A DNA stretch of 64,000 bases from Renibacterium sp. GTDB taxonomy: Bacteria > Actinomycetota > Actinomycetes > Actinomycetales > Micrococcaceae. The translations under genes and the position numbers were made by a program. Numbering within the stretch: the first letter of the stretch is position 1; each line of letters begins with the position of its first letter. Where the stretch lies: contig JAFOLH010000015.1 of NCBI GenBank assembly GCA_017419405.1, forward strand, positions 248,001 through 312,000, in the 5' to 3' direction. The notes under the pieces were generated by a model. It did not search any database, had not been told where the DNA came from, and worked only from the letters and a program-made list of their open reading frames with translations. This document shows positions 8,361 to 17,160 of the stretch, in pieces.

Positions 8361-8765
8361 TCACCGTTTCCCCGGGAGATCGGCTTGGTCCAATGGAGGG
8401 AGCGGTTCAGCCGGCGGTCCGATCCGTGAGAGCACCGGGACCAGCCCGGCGCCCGCGACGAGCGCGCCGAGGCCGACCAGGATCGCCATTGGCCCGCCCG
8501 CTATCGCTTTGAACACATTTTGCGTCATCGCCATGGCAACAACGATGGGGATGTACATTGCGCTCCAAAAAAGCACCCCCTGCTCCGAGGCTTCAGGGAA
8601 CCGACCACGTTTGCGCAGCCGTTCGGTCACCAGGACGAGCAGGATCATCGCAAACCCCACGCCGCCTACATTGGCGTCGACGCCAATCAGCAATCCGAGT
8701 GCGTCGCCGATGATTGTGCCGAGCAGCAGGCATAATGCCAGAACCGCCACACCATAAAGAACCAT
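8361..8765 (-). CDS. madL: Malonate transporter MadL subunit
   Basis: This is the small membrane subunit of the MadLM malonate carrier, 134 residues with about four helices. The family pattern includes GVDANVGGVGFAMILL and FWSAMYIPIVVAMAMTQNV. An AAGGAG site lies 6 bases before the ATG. It sits between matB and madM on the same strand, 52 bases after the matB stop, so the operon order is matA, matB, madL, madM. Confidence 0.92.
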   Translation of the reverse strand: MVLYGVAVLALCLLLGTIIGDALGLLIGVDANVGGVGFAMILLVLVTERLRKRGRFPEASEQGVLFWSAMYIPIVVAMAMTQNVFKAIAGGPMAILVGLGALVAGAGLVPVLSRIGPPAEPLPPLDQADLPGKR

Positions 8766-8817
8766 GTTTCACTCCTTTGTGAATCCCAACTGTCGTTTCT
8801 CCCGCCCCGGGGCGCAC

Positions 8818-10380
8818 TTACTGGGCAGCTGTCCCGGCTGACTCATCGCGGAACGCCCCCGCGTATTCCTCCCGGAGCTTCGCTTTCTGCACCTTGCCCA
8901 TGACATTGCGCGGCAGGGTCTCCACTAGGTACAGCAACCGGGGCAGCTTGAATCTGGCCAGATCCGGGCTGATCGCATCGAGCAGTTCCTGCCGATCAGG
9001 CTGTTCGCCCGGTCTGGACACAACGATTCCGACGACCGCTTCCCCAAGATCCGGGTGCGGCACGCCAATCACTGCGCTTTCCAAAACCGTCGGTTGCGCG
9101 TCCAGCAGCTCCTCGATCTCCTTCGGGTAGATGTTGAATCCCCCCGAGATAATGAGGTCCTTTTCCCGGCCCACGATTACCAGGTGCCCGTCCTCGTCGA
9201 ACCGGCCGAGATCGCCGGTGACGAAGAATCCGTCCTCGCGGAACTCCTGGGCGGTTTTCTCGGGCATCCGCCAATACCCGGCAAAGACATTCGGCCCGCG
9301 CACTTCGATCATGCCGACTTCCCCTGGGGCCGCCTGCTGCCCGGTCCGGACATCGATCACCCGGACGTTGACTCCGGGGAGCGCCATCCCTACCGTGCCG
9401 GGCTTGCGGGTGCCGTCACGGTAGGGGTTGCTCGTGTTCATACCGGTCTCGGTCATGCCGTAACGTTCCACGATCGAATGCCCGGTCCGGAGTTGAAACT
9501 GCTCGTGATCGCTGGCCAGCAAAGGCGCCGAGCCCGAAACGAAGAGGCGCATCCGCACGCAAACCCGTTCGTCGAGTCCCGCGGTTTTCAGCAATCGGGT
9601 ATAGAACGTTGGCACGCCCATCAACACGGTGGCGTGCGGCAGCAGATCGATGATGGTGCCGGCGTCGAAGGCAGGCAAAAAGAACATCGATGCCCCGGAA
9701 GCCAGGGTCAGATTCACCGCTACGAAGAGCCCGTGGATATGGAAGATCGGCAGCGCATGGATCAACCGATCCGTGGCGGCGTAATTCCAGCAGTCAATCA
9801 AAGCTTGGCAGTTGGCAGCCAAATTCGAATGCGTCAACACCGCACCCTTGGACCGGCCCGTGGTGCCCGATGTGTAAAGGATCGCGGCCGGGTCATCGGC
9901 CTGGGCTGGGTGGACTTCCGAGGATTGCTCCGAGCCGCTGAGCAAGGTTCCCTCGCCATGGGCTCCGAGCGATTCGACGTGTAACGGAACGGCTTCGGCA
10001 GGGCCCGAAATCCCGATGAACTCGGCTACCCGTTCCGGTGAGCAAACCAGGACCTTCGGCTCGGCATCACGGAGGAAGTAGGCCACCTCGGTTCGGGTGT
10101 AGGCAGAATTCAGCGGCAGGAAAACCGCACCGATCTGCAGTGCCGCTACATACAGGGCCACCGCTTCCGGAGATTTCGCCACCTGCATCGCCACCCGGTC
10201 TCCGGGCAGCACTGCATCCGCGATGAGCCGCGCCGCTATCCGGCGCACCAAGTCGTCGAACTCGCCATAGCTCAAGCCCGGGCTGGCTGTTCCGGGAAGC
10301 GCTTCGAACAGCACCTTCTCCGGCTCTTGGTGGACCTGATCAGCGTAACGGGAATAGATGCTCTGGAATTCGGGGGTCAT
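8818..10380 (-). CDS. matB: Malonyl-CoA synthetase (malonate-CoA ligase)
   Basis: This cytoplasmic ligase converts malonate, ATP and CoA to malonyl-CoA. The 520-residue protein belongs to the acyl-adenylate superfamily. It has the P-loop-like YTSGTTGRSKG (about 167-177), the motif YGMTETGM and the hinge region GREKDLIISGGFNIYPKEIE. Residues near the C-terminus (NVMGKVQK) include the conserved catalytic Lys. Its ATG overlaps the stop of the upstream decarboxylase gene in an ATGA. The malonate preference is inferred from the neighbours matA, madLM and matR, since the sequence alone would also fit a general fatty acyl-CoA synthetase. Confidence 0.92.
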   Translation of the reverse strand: MTPEFQSIYSRYADQVHQEPEKVLFEALPGTASPGLSYGEFDDLVRRIAARLIADAVLPGDRVAMQVAKSPEAVALYVAALQIGAVFLPLNSAYTRTEVAYFLRDAEPKVLVCSPERVAEFIGISGPAEAVPLHVESLGAHGEGTLLSGSEQSSEVHPAQADDPAAILYTSGTTGRSKGAVLTHSNLAANCQALIDCWNYAATDRLIHALPIFHIHGLFVAVNLTLASGASMFFLPAFDAGTIIDLLPHATVLMGVPTFYTRLLKTAGLDERVCVRMRLFVSGSAPLLASDHEQFQLRTGHSIVERYGMTETGMNTSNPYRDGTRKPGTVGMALPGVNVRVIDVRTGQQAAPGEVGMIEVRGPNVFAGYWRMPEKTAQEFREDGFFVTGDLGRFDEDGHLVIVGREKDLIISGGFNIYPKEIEELLDAQPTVLESAVIGVPHPDLGEAVVGIVVSRPGEQPDRQELLDAISPDLARFKLPRLLYLVETLPRNVMGKVQKAKLREEYAGAFRDESAGTAAQ

Positions 10381-11651
10381 CGGATCGGCTCCTCGGAGGT
10401 AGACGTCGTGGTGGGGCGAATGGGCGGCAGCAAGGAAGCGAGCGGACTGTCAGCCGCTACGCTCCGCGGTCTGCGGAATCCCGCACGATGTTGTTCGAAC
10501 ATGCCCGGTTCATAGCGGTAGTTGACCATGACGCCGAAGGACTGTCGCCACATCTCATCCGAAGTGCATGCGCGCCAGTTCAGCTGCCAAGCTGTCGCAC
10601 CGTTGCCCAGATGGAACCGCGCCACCGGGTCTATGGGTTTCCCATCGACCCGAGTTTGCCGCACGAGGTAGTCGGCGATCAGCTCCAGCAAGGCAGGGCG
10701 CAGCGTTTCGCGGTCGGGCTGGCCTGTGCCCGATTCCAGGAGCCGGTCGAAAACGGTATCGTGTGCCCGCAACCAGGCCCGGAATCCAGGAATCGGCGAC
10801 AATGTGACGAATTCGGCTATCTGTGGCAGCTCCGCGCGGAGTTCGTCGATGACTTGCTTGATGAGCAAGCTGCCGAAGGAGACTCCGACGAGGCCGTCCA
10901 AGGCGTTGTTGATCGAATAGAGCACCGCGGTGTCCGCCAGCGCAGGATCAAGCACCGGACCAGGCTCGAGCAGAGGTGCCACGTGCCGCGGGATGCCTTG
11001 GACCAAGCCGACCTCTACGAAGATCAACGGAACATCTCCGGTGGCCGGGTGGAAGAACGCGAAACAACGCCGGTCTGCCGGTTGCAAGCGGCGGCGCAGT
11101 TCTTCACGCCCGGCAAGCGGATGCACCTTTTCATAACGGATCAGGGATTCCAAGAGCGCATCCGGAGAGTCCCAGTGCACGCGCGCCATCCGCAGGAATC
11201 CCCGATTGAACCAGGAATTGAAAAGATGTCTGAAGTCCACATCCAGCGGCTCCAATTCCGGATGACTGCGCATCAGTGCCCGGAGATCCGCTCGCATTGC
11301 CACCAGACGCGCGGTGCCCTGCGGAGCGTGATTGAGCCGCCGGAGCAACTGCTGGCGTCGGGGCTCGACCGAATTGAACAACTCGACGAGCTCGGGGTCC
11401 CCGGCACCGGCCCGGTCCCATTCGGCAAAGGCCTGCCGAATGCGCACCGGATCGGCACCGTAACGCTGGAGAAGATGCCCGAGGAACCGGAACCTGGCGT
11501 CCGCGCCCAAACGATCACCGGTCGGAAGCGATTCATAGCCGGTGAGGATGTGGTCGGCCAAAGCGCGGATGGCGGGTTCGTCGATTTCGCCCATTAGAAG
11601 TTCGCAGTCGGTCAGCAACCGTTGCAACGGCGATGCCTGATCATTACCCAC
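10377..11651 (-). CDS. matA: Malonyl-CoA decarboxylase
   Basis: This enzyme decarboxylates malonyl-CoA to acetyl-CoA and completes malonate utilisation with MatB. The 424-residue protein has the MCD family layout. An all-helical N-terminal domain is followed by a catalytic part with CFAFFHPATGDVPLIFVEV and the later LSPIPGFRAWL, which carries the conserved Ser-Pro. The conserved catalytic His is likely in the last third (RFHLGNGA). The start is GTG at 11651, with AGGGGGG 4 bases upstream. It is the promoter-proximal gene of the minus-strand mat operon. Confidence 0.92.
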   Translation of the reverse strand: MGNDQASPLQRLLTDCELLMGEIDEPAIRALADHILTGYESLPTGDRLGADARFRFLGHLLQRYGADPVRIRQAFAEWDRAGAGDPELVELFNSVEPRRQQLLRRLNHAPQGTARLVAMRADLRALMRSHPELEPLDVDFRHLFNSWFNRGFLRMARVHWDSPDALLESLIRYEKVHPLAGREELRRRLQPADRRCFAFFHPATGDVPLIFVEVGLVQGIPRHVAPLLEPGPVLDPALADTAVLYSINNALDGLVGVSFGSLLIKQVIDELRAELPQIAEFVTLSPIPGFRAWLRAHDTVFDRLLESGTGQPDRETLRPALLELIADYLVRQTRVDGKPIDPVARFHLGNGATAWQLNWRACTSDEMWRQSFGVMVNYRYEPGMFEQHRAGFRRPRSVAADSPLASLLPPIRPTTTSTSEEPIR

Positions 11652-11670
11652 TCGACCCCCCTGTCGTTGA

Positions 11671-11701
11671 GTTATATATCAAAATATATGATGTATATAA
11701 C
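11671..11701. promoter_or_regulatory. Dyad operator in the matA/matR divergent promoter
   Basis: GTTATATA at 11671-11678 is the exact inverse of TATATAAC at 11694-11701. Inside it, ATCA and TGAT form a second inverted pair. The 31-bp AT-rich dyad stands out strongly in GC-rich DNA and lies between two divergent starts. It is a good candidate for the binding site of the adjacent GntR/FCD regulator and probably overlaps promoter elements of one or both genes. Confidence 0.68.
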
Positions 11702-11789
11702 AGGCAGAGTACACCATGCATGTGATCCGGGCCATACCTGGTGGCGTACATTTGTTGTGGTTTATTTGACGAGCTGGGACGGAGGTCAG

Positions 11790-12479
11790 GTGGCAAAGAA
11801 GACCGAGGCCCAACGAATCCGCGACGAGCTGGAGAACGCCATCGTCGAAGGCAAATACGCCCCCGGGGACCGTCTCGATCCCAACGAACTCGGCGCGTAT
11901 TATCGCTGTTCCCGGACGCCGGTTCGGGAAGCACTGCAAAGCCTTGAGCAGACCGGTCTAGTCGAGGTCCGTCCCAAACGCGGGACGTTCGTGGTGCAAC
12001 TGAGCATTGTGGGCCTTGCCGAGCGATTCGAAGTGATGGCAGAGCTAGAGGGGATGGCGGCGCGCCTGAGTGCACTGCGCATCGAATCGGATCAAGTTCA
12101 CGAACTCGAAGCGGCATTCATCGATTGCCGACGGCACGCCGAGACGGAGGATGCGGACGGTTACTACTACGCCAATGCCGAGTTCCACGACGTTCTCTAC
12201 CGCGCTTCCGGGAACGACTACCTCACGCACCAGGCTCGTCTGCTCAAACAGCAATTGCAGCCCTACCGCCGGCTGCAGCTTCGGGCGCCGTCGCGGATCC
12301 GCCATTCCCTCAGCGAGCACCGCGTCATTGCCGATGCCATCATCGCCGGCAAGGCAGACGCCGCAGAAGAGGCCGCCCGGAACCATGTTCTGGTGCAGGT
12401 CACCGAGTTCAACCAACTCCTGCGCACCTGGACACGGGTCCGTGAGCTCGGCGCAGGCCTGAGCCAACCCTCCGAATAA
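11790..12479 (+). CDS. matR: GntR-family regulator of malonate genes (FCD type)
   Basis: The 229-residue protein has an N-terminal winged helix-turn-helix (about residues 5-72, including YRCSRTPVREALQSLEQTGLV) and a C-terminal FCD ligand domain (about 80-215) with the metal-type residues in FHDVLYRASGN and HRVIADAI. I start it at GTG 11790, since GGAGG lies 4-5 bases upstream. The longer open frame adds a non-GntR-like leader. It diverges from matA with a strong dyad between them, so it is likely a malonate- or malonyl-CoA-responsive repressor or activator of the mat operon and itself. Confidence 0.85.
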   Translation: MAKKTEAQRIRDELENAIVEGKYAPGDRLDPNELGAYYRCSRTPVREALQSLEQTGLVEVRPKRGTFVVQLSIVGLAERFEVMAELEGMAARLSALRIESDQVHELEAAFIDCRRHAETEDADGYYYANAEFHDVLYRASGNDYLTHQARLLKQQLQPYRRLQLRAPSRIRHSLSEHRVIADAIIAGKADAAEEAARNHVLVQVTEFNQLLRTWTRVRELGAGLSQPSE

Positions 12480-12532
12480 GGACCGGGCATTCCGCAAGGC
12501 CGGGTTCCCGGAACCAATCAGCTCACCGATTT

Positions 12533-13618
12533 CTAGACGTTGAACCGGAACTCCACCACGTCGCCGTCGGACATCACATACTCTTTGCCTTCGATCCGGA
12601 CCTTGCCGCGGGACTTGGCTTCGGCCATCGAACCGGCGTCGATCAGATCATCGAAGGAGACCACTTCGGCTTTGATGAAGCCGCGCTGGAAGTCGGTGTG
12701 GATCACGCCTGCGGCCTGCGGCGCGGTGTCGCCCTGCTTGATCGTCCAAGCCCGGGCTTCCTTCGGCCCCGCGGTGAGATAGGTCTGCAGGCCCAGGGTG
12801 TGGAAGCCCACCCGGGCGAGCTGGTCCAGGCCGGATTCTTCCTGGCCGTTCATCTCCAGCATCTCGCGGGCCTCTTCTTCGGAGAGCTCCACCAAGTCGG
12901 CTTCGAGTTTGGCGTCGAGGAACACCGCATCCGCCGGTGCGACCATCGCGCGAAGTTCCGCTTGGCGCTCCGGATTGCCCAGCACCGAGTCGTCGACGTT
13001 GAACACGTAGATGAACGGCTTCGCGGTCAACAGGCTGAGTTCCTTGAGGTACGGCAACTCCAACTTGTCGCTGGCAATCGAAGAGAAAATCGTATCGCCG
13101 CGTTCCAACACGGCCTGCGCCTTGCGGACGGCTTCCAGCTCGGCGGCTTCCTTCTGCTTGAGCTTGACCGCCTTTTCCAAACGGGGCACGGCCTTTTCGA
13201 TGGTCTGCAGGTCGGCCAGGATCAGTTCGGTGTTGATCGTCTCGCGGTCCGAGCCCGGATCCACCTTGCCGTCCACATGGATCACATCGGGATCCTCGAA
13301 GACCCGGATCACCTGGGCGATCGCCTCGGCTTCGCGGATGTTGGCCAGGAACTGGTTGCCCAAGCCCTCACCTTCCGAAGCGCCTTTGACGATGCCCGCG
13401 ATGTCCACGAAAGACACCACAGCCGGCAGGATCCGGGCTGAGCCGAAAACCTCGGCCAGCCGGTTGAGCCTGGCATCGGGGAGGTTCACCACGCCGACAT
13501 TCGGCTCGATCGTGGCGAACGGGTAGTTCGCTGCGAGCACGTTGTTGCGGGTAAGCGCATTGAAAAGAGTTGATTTGCCGACGTTGGGCAGTCCGACGAT
13601 GCCAATAGTAAGAGCCAC
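12533..13618 (-). CDS. ychF: Ribosome-binding GTPase/ATPase YchF
   Basis: This is an Obg-superfamily P-loop ATPase with a role in translation and stress control. The 361 residues carry G1 GLPNVGKST (9-17), the G3 region [18 protein letters not shown], the NxxD-type motif in FNVDD and a C-terminal TGS domain ([14 protein letters not shown]) ending EFRFNV. The start is GTG 13618. No ribosome site is visible, but TAAACT lies 8 bases upstream, which fits a leaderless message. A much longer open frame upstream is a shadow of rmuC. The promoter region carries two large palindromes. Confidence 0.95.
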   Translation of the reverse strand: MALTIGIVGLPNVGKSTLFNALTRNNVLAANYPFATIEPNVGVVNLPDARLNRLAEVFGSARILPAVVSFVDIAGIVKGASEGEGLGNQFLANIREAEAIAQVIRVFEDPDVIHVDGKVDPGSDRETINTELILADLQTIEKAVPRLEKAVKLKQKEAAELEAVRKAQAVLERGDTIFSSIASDKLELPYLKELSLLTAKPFIYVFNVDDSVLGNPERQAELRAMVAPADAVFLDAKLEADLVELSEEEAREMLEMNGQEESGLDQLARVGFHTLGLQTYLTAGPKEARAWTIKQGDTAPQAAGVIHTDFQRGFIKAEVVSFDDLIDAGSMAEAKSRGKVRIEGKEYVMSDGDVVEFRFNV

Positions 13619-13627
13619 GGGAGTTAA

Positions 13628-13682
13628 GTTTAGCGGTAGGTCCCTAGCAGCGAGGGACGAGCTGCTGAGGAGACCGCTAAAC
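13628..13682. repeat. 55-bp nested palindrome upstream of ychF
   Basis: GTTTAGCGGT (13628-13637) is exactly inverted at 13673-13682. Between them, GTCCCT and AGGGAC form another hairpin, and AGCAGC and GCTGCT offer alternative pairing. It lies 10 bases before the ychF start on the minus strand and includes the putative TAAACT promoter box. It could be an operator or a structured leader. Confidence 0.68.
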
Positions 13683-13700
13683 GCTACAGGTGACCGCGAG

Positions 13701-13790
13701 CCGCCACAGTTCCACGCCCGTCTAATCGACCCATTCAGTGGGCTAGGCCGGCCGAGCCCACTGGAACTGCGAATTGGACGGGCGTGGCGG
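13701..13790. repeat. 90-bp imperfect palindrome between ychF and rmuC
   Basis: Nested arms are visible. CCACGCCCGTCTAAT (13712-13726) is inverted at 13773-13787 with 14 of 15 matches. CAGTGGGCT (13736-13744) is perfectly inverted at 13755-13763 around AGGCCGGCCG. CAGTTCCA (13707-13714) is inverted at 13762-13769, and CCGCCAC with GTGGCGG forms the outer edge. This is a divergent promoter region, so a simple terminator is not expected. Confidence 0.72.
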
Positions 13791-13856
13791 CAGCCAGCGG
13801 GACCGGTGTGGCCGGGGTGGCGCTGAAATGTCGGGGCTCCGTGACAGGCTTGGCCC

Positions 13857-14993
13857 ATGGACAGTTCTTCTTTGCTCATCGGCCTGTTGCTCGGGCTGAT
13901 CATCGGTGCGGTCGCGGTCCTGCTGGTCGGCCGCCGGCAGCGCCTCGGATTGGCAGCCGACCTCGACGATGCCACCGAGCGGTTGGCCGAGGCGAATGCC
14001 GCCCTGGCCGCCGCCGAAGCCGAATCGCGGCTGCTCAACGCGCAGAGCCAGGAAAATTCCTCGGTGCTCAAGGCTTTGGCCCCGGTCGCCGAACGGCTGG
14101 GCAACGTGCAGCGCCAGGTGGCCTTGTTGGAGCGGGACCGGGTGGAACAGTACGGCCAACTCTCCCAGCAGCTCAAGGATGCCAAAGACGCCGACCGGCT
14201 GTTGCTGCAGACCACCCAATCGCTTGCTTCCTCGCTCCGTTCGACCAGTGCGCGCGGTCGTTGGGGCGAAGTCCAGCTGCGCCGCGTGGTGGAGTCGGCA
14301 GGCATGGTCTCGCATGTGGACTTCAGCGAGCAGGTCCAGCAATCCGGAGCCGACGGCGTCCAGCGGCCGGACATGATCGTGAAATTGCCCGGCGGCAAAG
14401 AACTGGTCCTGGACGCGAAAGTGCCGCTGAGCGCTTTTCTGCAGGCCCAGGAGGCCGACGACGAGCGGGCGGCCGCGCTTGCCCGGCTGCAGCATGCCAA
14501 GGCCGTCCGGGTACACATCGACTCCCTGGCGGCCAAGAAATACTGGCAGGGCTCATCGGCATCACCGGAGTTGGTGGTTTGCTTCCTGCCGGCCGAATCG
14601 ATCCTCTCGACCGCTTTGGATGCGGACGGTCAGCTGCTCGACTACGCACTGGGCAAGGGTGTGGTCTTGGCCTCGCCGGTGAGTTTGCTCGCCGTGCTCA
14701 AAGCGGTCGCCTACTCCTGGCGGCAAGAAGTGCTGACCGAAAGCGCCAAAGAACTGTTCGAGGTTTCCAGCCAACTGTACGAACGCCTGGCCACGCTCGG
14801 CGACCATGTGGGAAAACTCGGCGCGTCGATCCGGTCCTCGGTGGAGAAATACAACACCATGGTCGGCTCGCTGGAGGCCAGGGTACTGCCCGCGGCGCGG
14901 AGGCTCAATTCATTGGATCCGGATTCGCTGGCCGGTCCACCGCTGCTGGAGAGCCAACCCCGGCATCTGAGCGCGCCGGAATTCACCGGCTAA
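13857..14993 (+). CDS. rmuC: DNA recombination protein RmuC
   Basis: The RmuC family is predicted to contain nuclease-fold proteins that limit recombination at inverted repeats. The 378-residue protein has an N-terminal membrane anchor (about 6-24), a coiled-coil segment rich in Ala/Glu/Leu (about 30-110), and the RmuC core with GRWGEVQLRRVVESAGM, DMIVKLPGGKELVLDAKVPL and CFLPAESI. A CAGGCT box lies 6 bases before the ATG with no clear ribosome site, so it may be leaderless. The gene diverges from ychF across the palindromes. Confidence 0.92.
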   Translation: MDSSSLLIGLLLGLIIGAVAVLLVGRRQRLGLAADLDDATERLAEANAALAAAEAESRLLNAQSQENSSVLKALAPVAERLGNVQRQVALLERDRVEQYGQLSQQLKDAKDADRLLLQTTQSLASSLRSTSARGRWGEVQLRRVVESAGMVSHVDFSEQVQQSGADGVQRPDMIVKLPGGKELVLDAKVPLSAFLQAQEADDERAAALARLQHAKAVRVHIDSLAAKKYWQGSSASPELVVCFLPAESILSTALDADGQLLDYALGKGVVLASPVSLLAVLKAVAYSWRQEVLTESAKELFEVSSQLYERLATLGDHVGKLGASIRSSVEKYNTMVGSLEARVLPAARRLNSLDPDSLAGPPLLESQPRHLSAPEFTG

Positions 14994-15024
14994 CGGCTGG
15001 CCGGTACCGCGCAGGATCCGGCGC

Positions 15025-16110
15025 TTAGCGGGCGGGACGCTGTCCGCGGCCACCGAGCGCCCGGGAGGAATCCCCGGCCTTTTTGAGTGTGGTGCGCAGC
15101 TCCTTCGGCAACGAGAACAGCAGGTCCTCTTCTGCCGTGACCACTTCTTCCACGTCGCCGTATCCGTAATCGGCCAACAACCTGAGCACGTCCTGGACCA
15201 GGACTTCGGGCACCGAAGCCCCCGACGTGACACCGACCGTTGCCACCCCTTCGAACCAGGCTTCGTCCACTTGGTTCGCGAAATCCACCCGGTAGGAAGC
15301 CTTCGCACCGTATTCCAGCGCTACCTCGACCAGACGCACCGAGTTCGAGGAGTTGGCCGAACCGACCACGATCACCAAATCTGCTTGCGGCGCGATTTTC
15401 TTGATCGCGACCTGCCGGTTCGTGGTGGCATAGCAGATGTCGTCGCTGGGCGGGTCCTGCAGGGTCGGGAATTTGGCCTTGAGCAGCCGCACCGTCTCCA
15501 TGGTCTCGTCCACGCTGAGCGTGGTTTGCGAAAGCCAAATCACCTTTTCCGGATCCCGAACCGTGACCTTGTCCACTTCATGCGGACCGTTGATGATCTG
15601 GATGTGTTCCGGGGCTTCGCCCGCGGTGCCTTCGACCTCTTCGTGCCCTTCATGGCCGATCAACAAGATGTCGAAATCGTCCCGGGCGAATCGGACCGCT
15701 TCACGATGGACCTTGGTGACCAACGGGCAGGTGGCATCGATGGTGCGCAATCCGCGATCCGCCGCCGATTGGATCACTGCCGGGGAAACCCCATGCGCCG
15801 AAAAGATCACCAAAGCGCCTTCCGGCACTTCTTCGTTTTCTTCGACGAAAATCGCGCCCTGTGCCTCGAGCGAGGAAACCACATGCACGTTGTGCACGAT
15901 CTGCTTCCGCACGTACACCGGCGGGCCGTAGTGCTCCAGGGCTTTTTCCACCGCGATGACCGCCCGGTCGACTCCGGCGCAATAGCCCCGCGGCGCCGCG
16001 AGCAGGACCTTCTTCGAGTCCGCTACCGGGTACGCAGCAGCGATCTCTTCCGGGCTGCGTCGTTTGCGCGGCACAGTGGGCATCGGCACAGAGACGGCAG
16101 TACTGGTCAT
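15025..16110 (-). CDS. ispH: 4-hydroxy-3-methylbut-2-enyl diphosphate reductase
   Basis: This is the last enzyme of the MEP isoprenoid pathway. It uses a 4Fe-4S cluster to make IPP and DMAPP. The three cluster cysteines are in RGYCAGV (Cys44), DATCPLV (Cys128) and [11 protein letters not shown] (Cys226). The conserved HGVSP and SGASVPE segments are present. At 361 residues it is slightly longer than enterobacterial IspH because of a 30-residue N-terminal extension and a C-terminal tail, as is common in actinobacteria. It sits between convergent rmuC and a minus-strand membrane protein. Confidence 0.96.
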   Translation of the reverse strand: MTSTAVSVPMPTVPRKRRSPEEIAAAYPVADSKKVLLAAPRGYCAGVDRAVIAVEKALEHYGPPVYVRKQIVHNVHVVSSLEAQGAIFVEENEEVPEGALVIFSAHGVSPAVIQSAADRGLRTIDATCPLVTKVHREAVRFARDDFDILLIGHEGHEEVEGTAGEAPEHIQIINGPHEVDKVTVRDPEKVIWLSQTTLSVDETMETVRLLKAKFPTLQDPPSDDICYATTNRQVAIKKIAPQADLVIVVGSANSSNSVRLVEVALEYGAKASYRVDFANQVDEAWFEGVATVGVTSGASVPEVLVQDVLRLLADYGYGDVEEVVTAEEDLLFSLPKELRTTLKKAGDSSRALGGRGQRPAR

Positions 16111-16146
16111 GGTCCTATTCTACGGTTCTTCGCTCCGGCCGGAGAT

Positions 16147-16983
16147 TCATGCCGATCCCCGTCGTCCGGCAGCTCTGGAAACCAGGCCGATCAACACCAG
16201 TCCGCCGGCGGCGATCAGCGTGATCAAAATCCAGCCGTTGAAGCTCGCGGCGGCTGCGCTCACGTACTGCTGCTTGAACATGTCCGCCACCGCGTTGCCG
16301 CCCGCGGTGTCCAACACGTTCTTGGACAACAGTTCCAGCCCCAGCTTCCACAGTCCGGCGATCGCCGCCAGCCCGAGGCCGACCAAGGCCAATGTGGTGG
16401 ACCGCCGTCGGGCAATCACCAGGGCCAAGGCAAAGGCCAGCAGCGCACCACCGGCCAGCCAGACGCCGAGCGAGGAAACCTCGCTGAGCCGGACGATCGC
16501 GGTACGTTGGTTCGGGCTGCCCAAGCTCACCAGCACCTGCTGCGGCGCCGGGATTTCCTGCCCGACGCCGGCCCCGATCTTCTTGATCACCAGCTGGAGC
16601 AACGGAGCCACGTCCAAGTTCAGGGCACCGGTGTCATTGGCGTTGGCCGCCGGGTCGACCACGGTCAACTCATTGCTGCGGCGCAGGGTCTCGGCCCAAG
16701 CCGCGGGGAATCCCGGATCGGCGGCCAAATTCTGCGTAGCGCTCTGCACCGCCGGCGCGATCAGCTGCTGCAAAGCGGGGGCAGCATCGAGTTGCGACGT
16801 GACGGCTCGCGCCGTCGCCGCTGCCAAGGCTTGCTGGAACTGCGGATCATTGCCCAATGGCCCGGCCATGGCGACGAAGCCGTCCGGGTTGACCACGGTC
16901 CGGTCAGCCCAGATGGCTGGAACGGATACGGCCGCCAGCAATAGTGCCGCAATTGCGGCGATGGCGGAGAAAAAGCTGCGCAT
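16147..16983 (-). CDS. Membrane protein with extracytoplasmic domain, unknown function
   Basis: I start this 278-residue protein at ATG 16983, which follows GAGGGG at good spacing. The upstream open frame has no coding character. It has a signal-anchor helix (about 4-25), an extracytoplasmic domain of about 150 residues with repeated helices, and three C-terminal hydrophobic helices (about 176-270) ending RAAGRRGSA. The pattern DRTVVNPDGFVAMAGPLGNDP after the signal recalls an uncharacterised actinobacterial membrane family. The position between ispH and xseA looks like a conserved housekeeping arrangement, but I assign no function. Confidence 0.8.
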   Translation of the reverse strand: MRSFFSAIAAIAALLLAAVSVPAIWADRTVVNPDGFVAMAGPLGNDPQFQQALAAATARAVTSQLDAAPALQQLIAPAVQSATQNLAADPGFPAAWAETLRRSNELTVVDPAANANDTGALNLDVAPLLQLVIKKIGAGVGQEIPAPQQVLVSLGSPNQRTAIVRLSEVSSLGVWLAGGALLAFALALVIARRRSTTLALVGLGLAAIAGLWKLGLELLSKNVLDTAGGNAVADMFKQQYVSAAAASFNGWILITLIAAGGLVLIGLVSRAAGRRGSA

Positions 16984-17160
16984 GAATCCCCTCGATGGTG
17001 CTCGACTCAACATTATCGGCTGGTCCTGTGTGCTGGCACATAGCCGCGCTGGGGAATTTCTGTCCAATCCGCACTGAAATCGACTGGCTGTCCCCGGCCT
17101 TCGGTAGGCTTGACGGAATGGGCCTGGGAATGGCGCGACGACCACGGATTGGAGAGCGAG

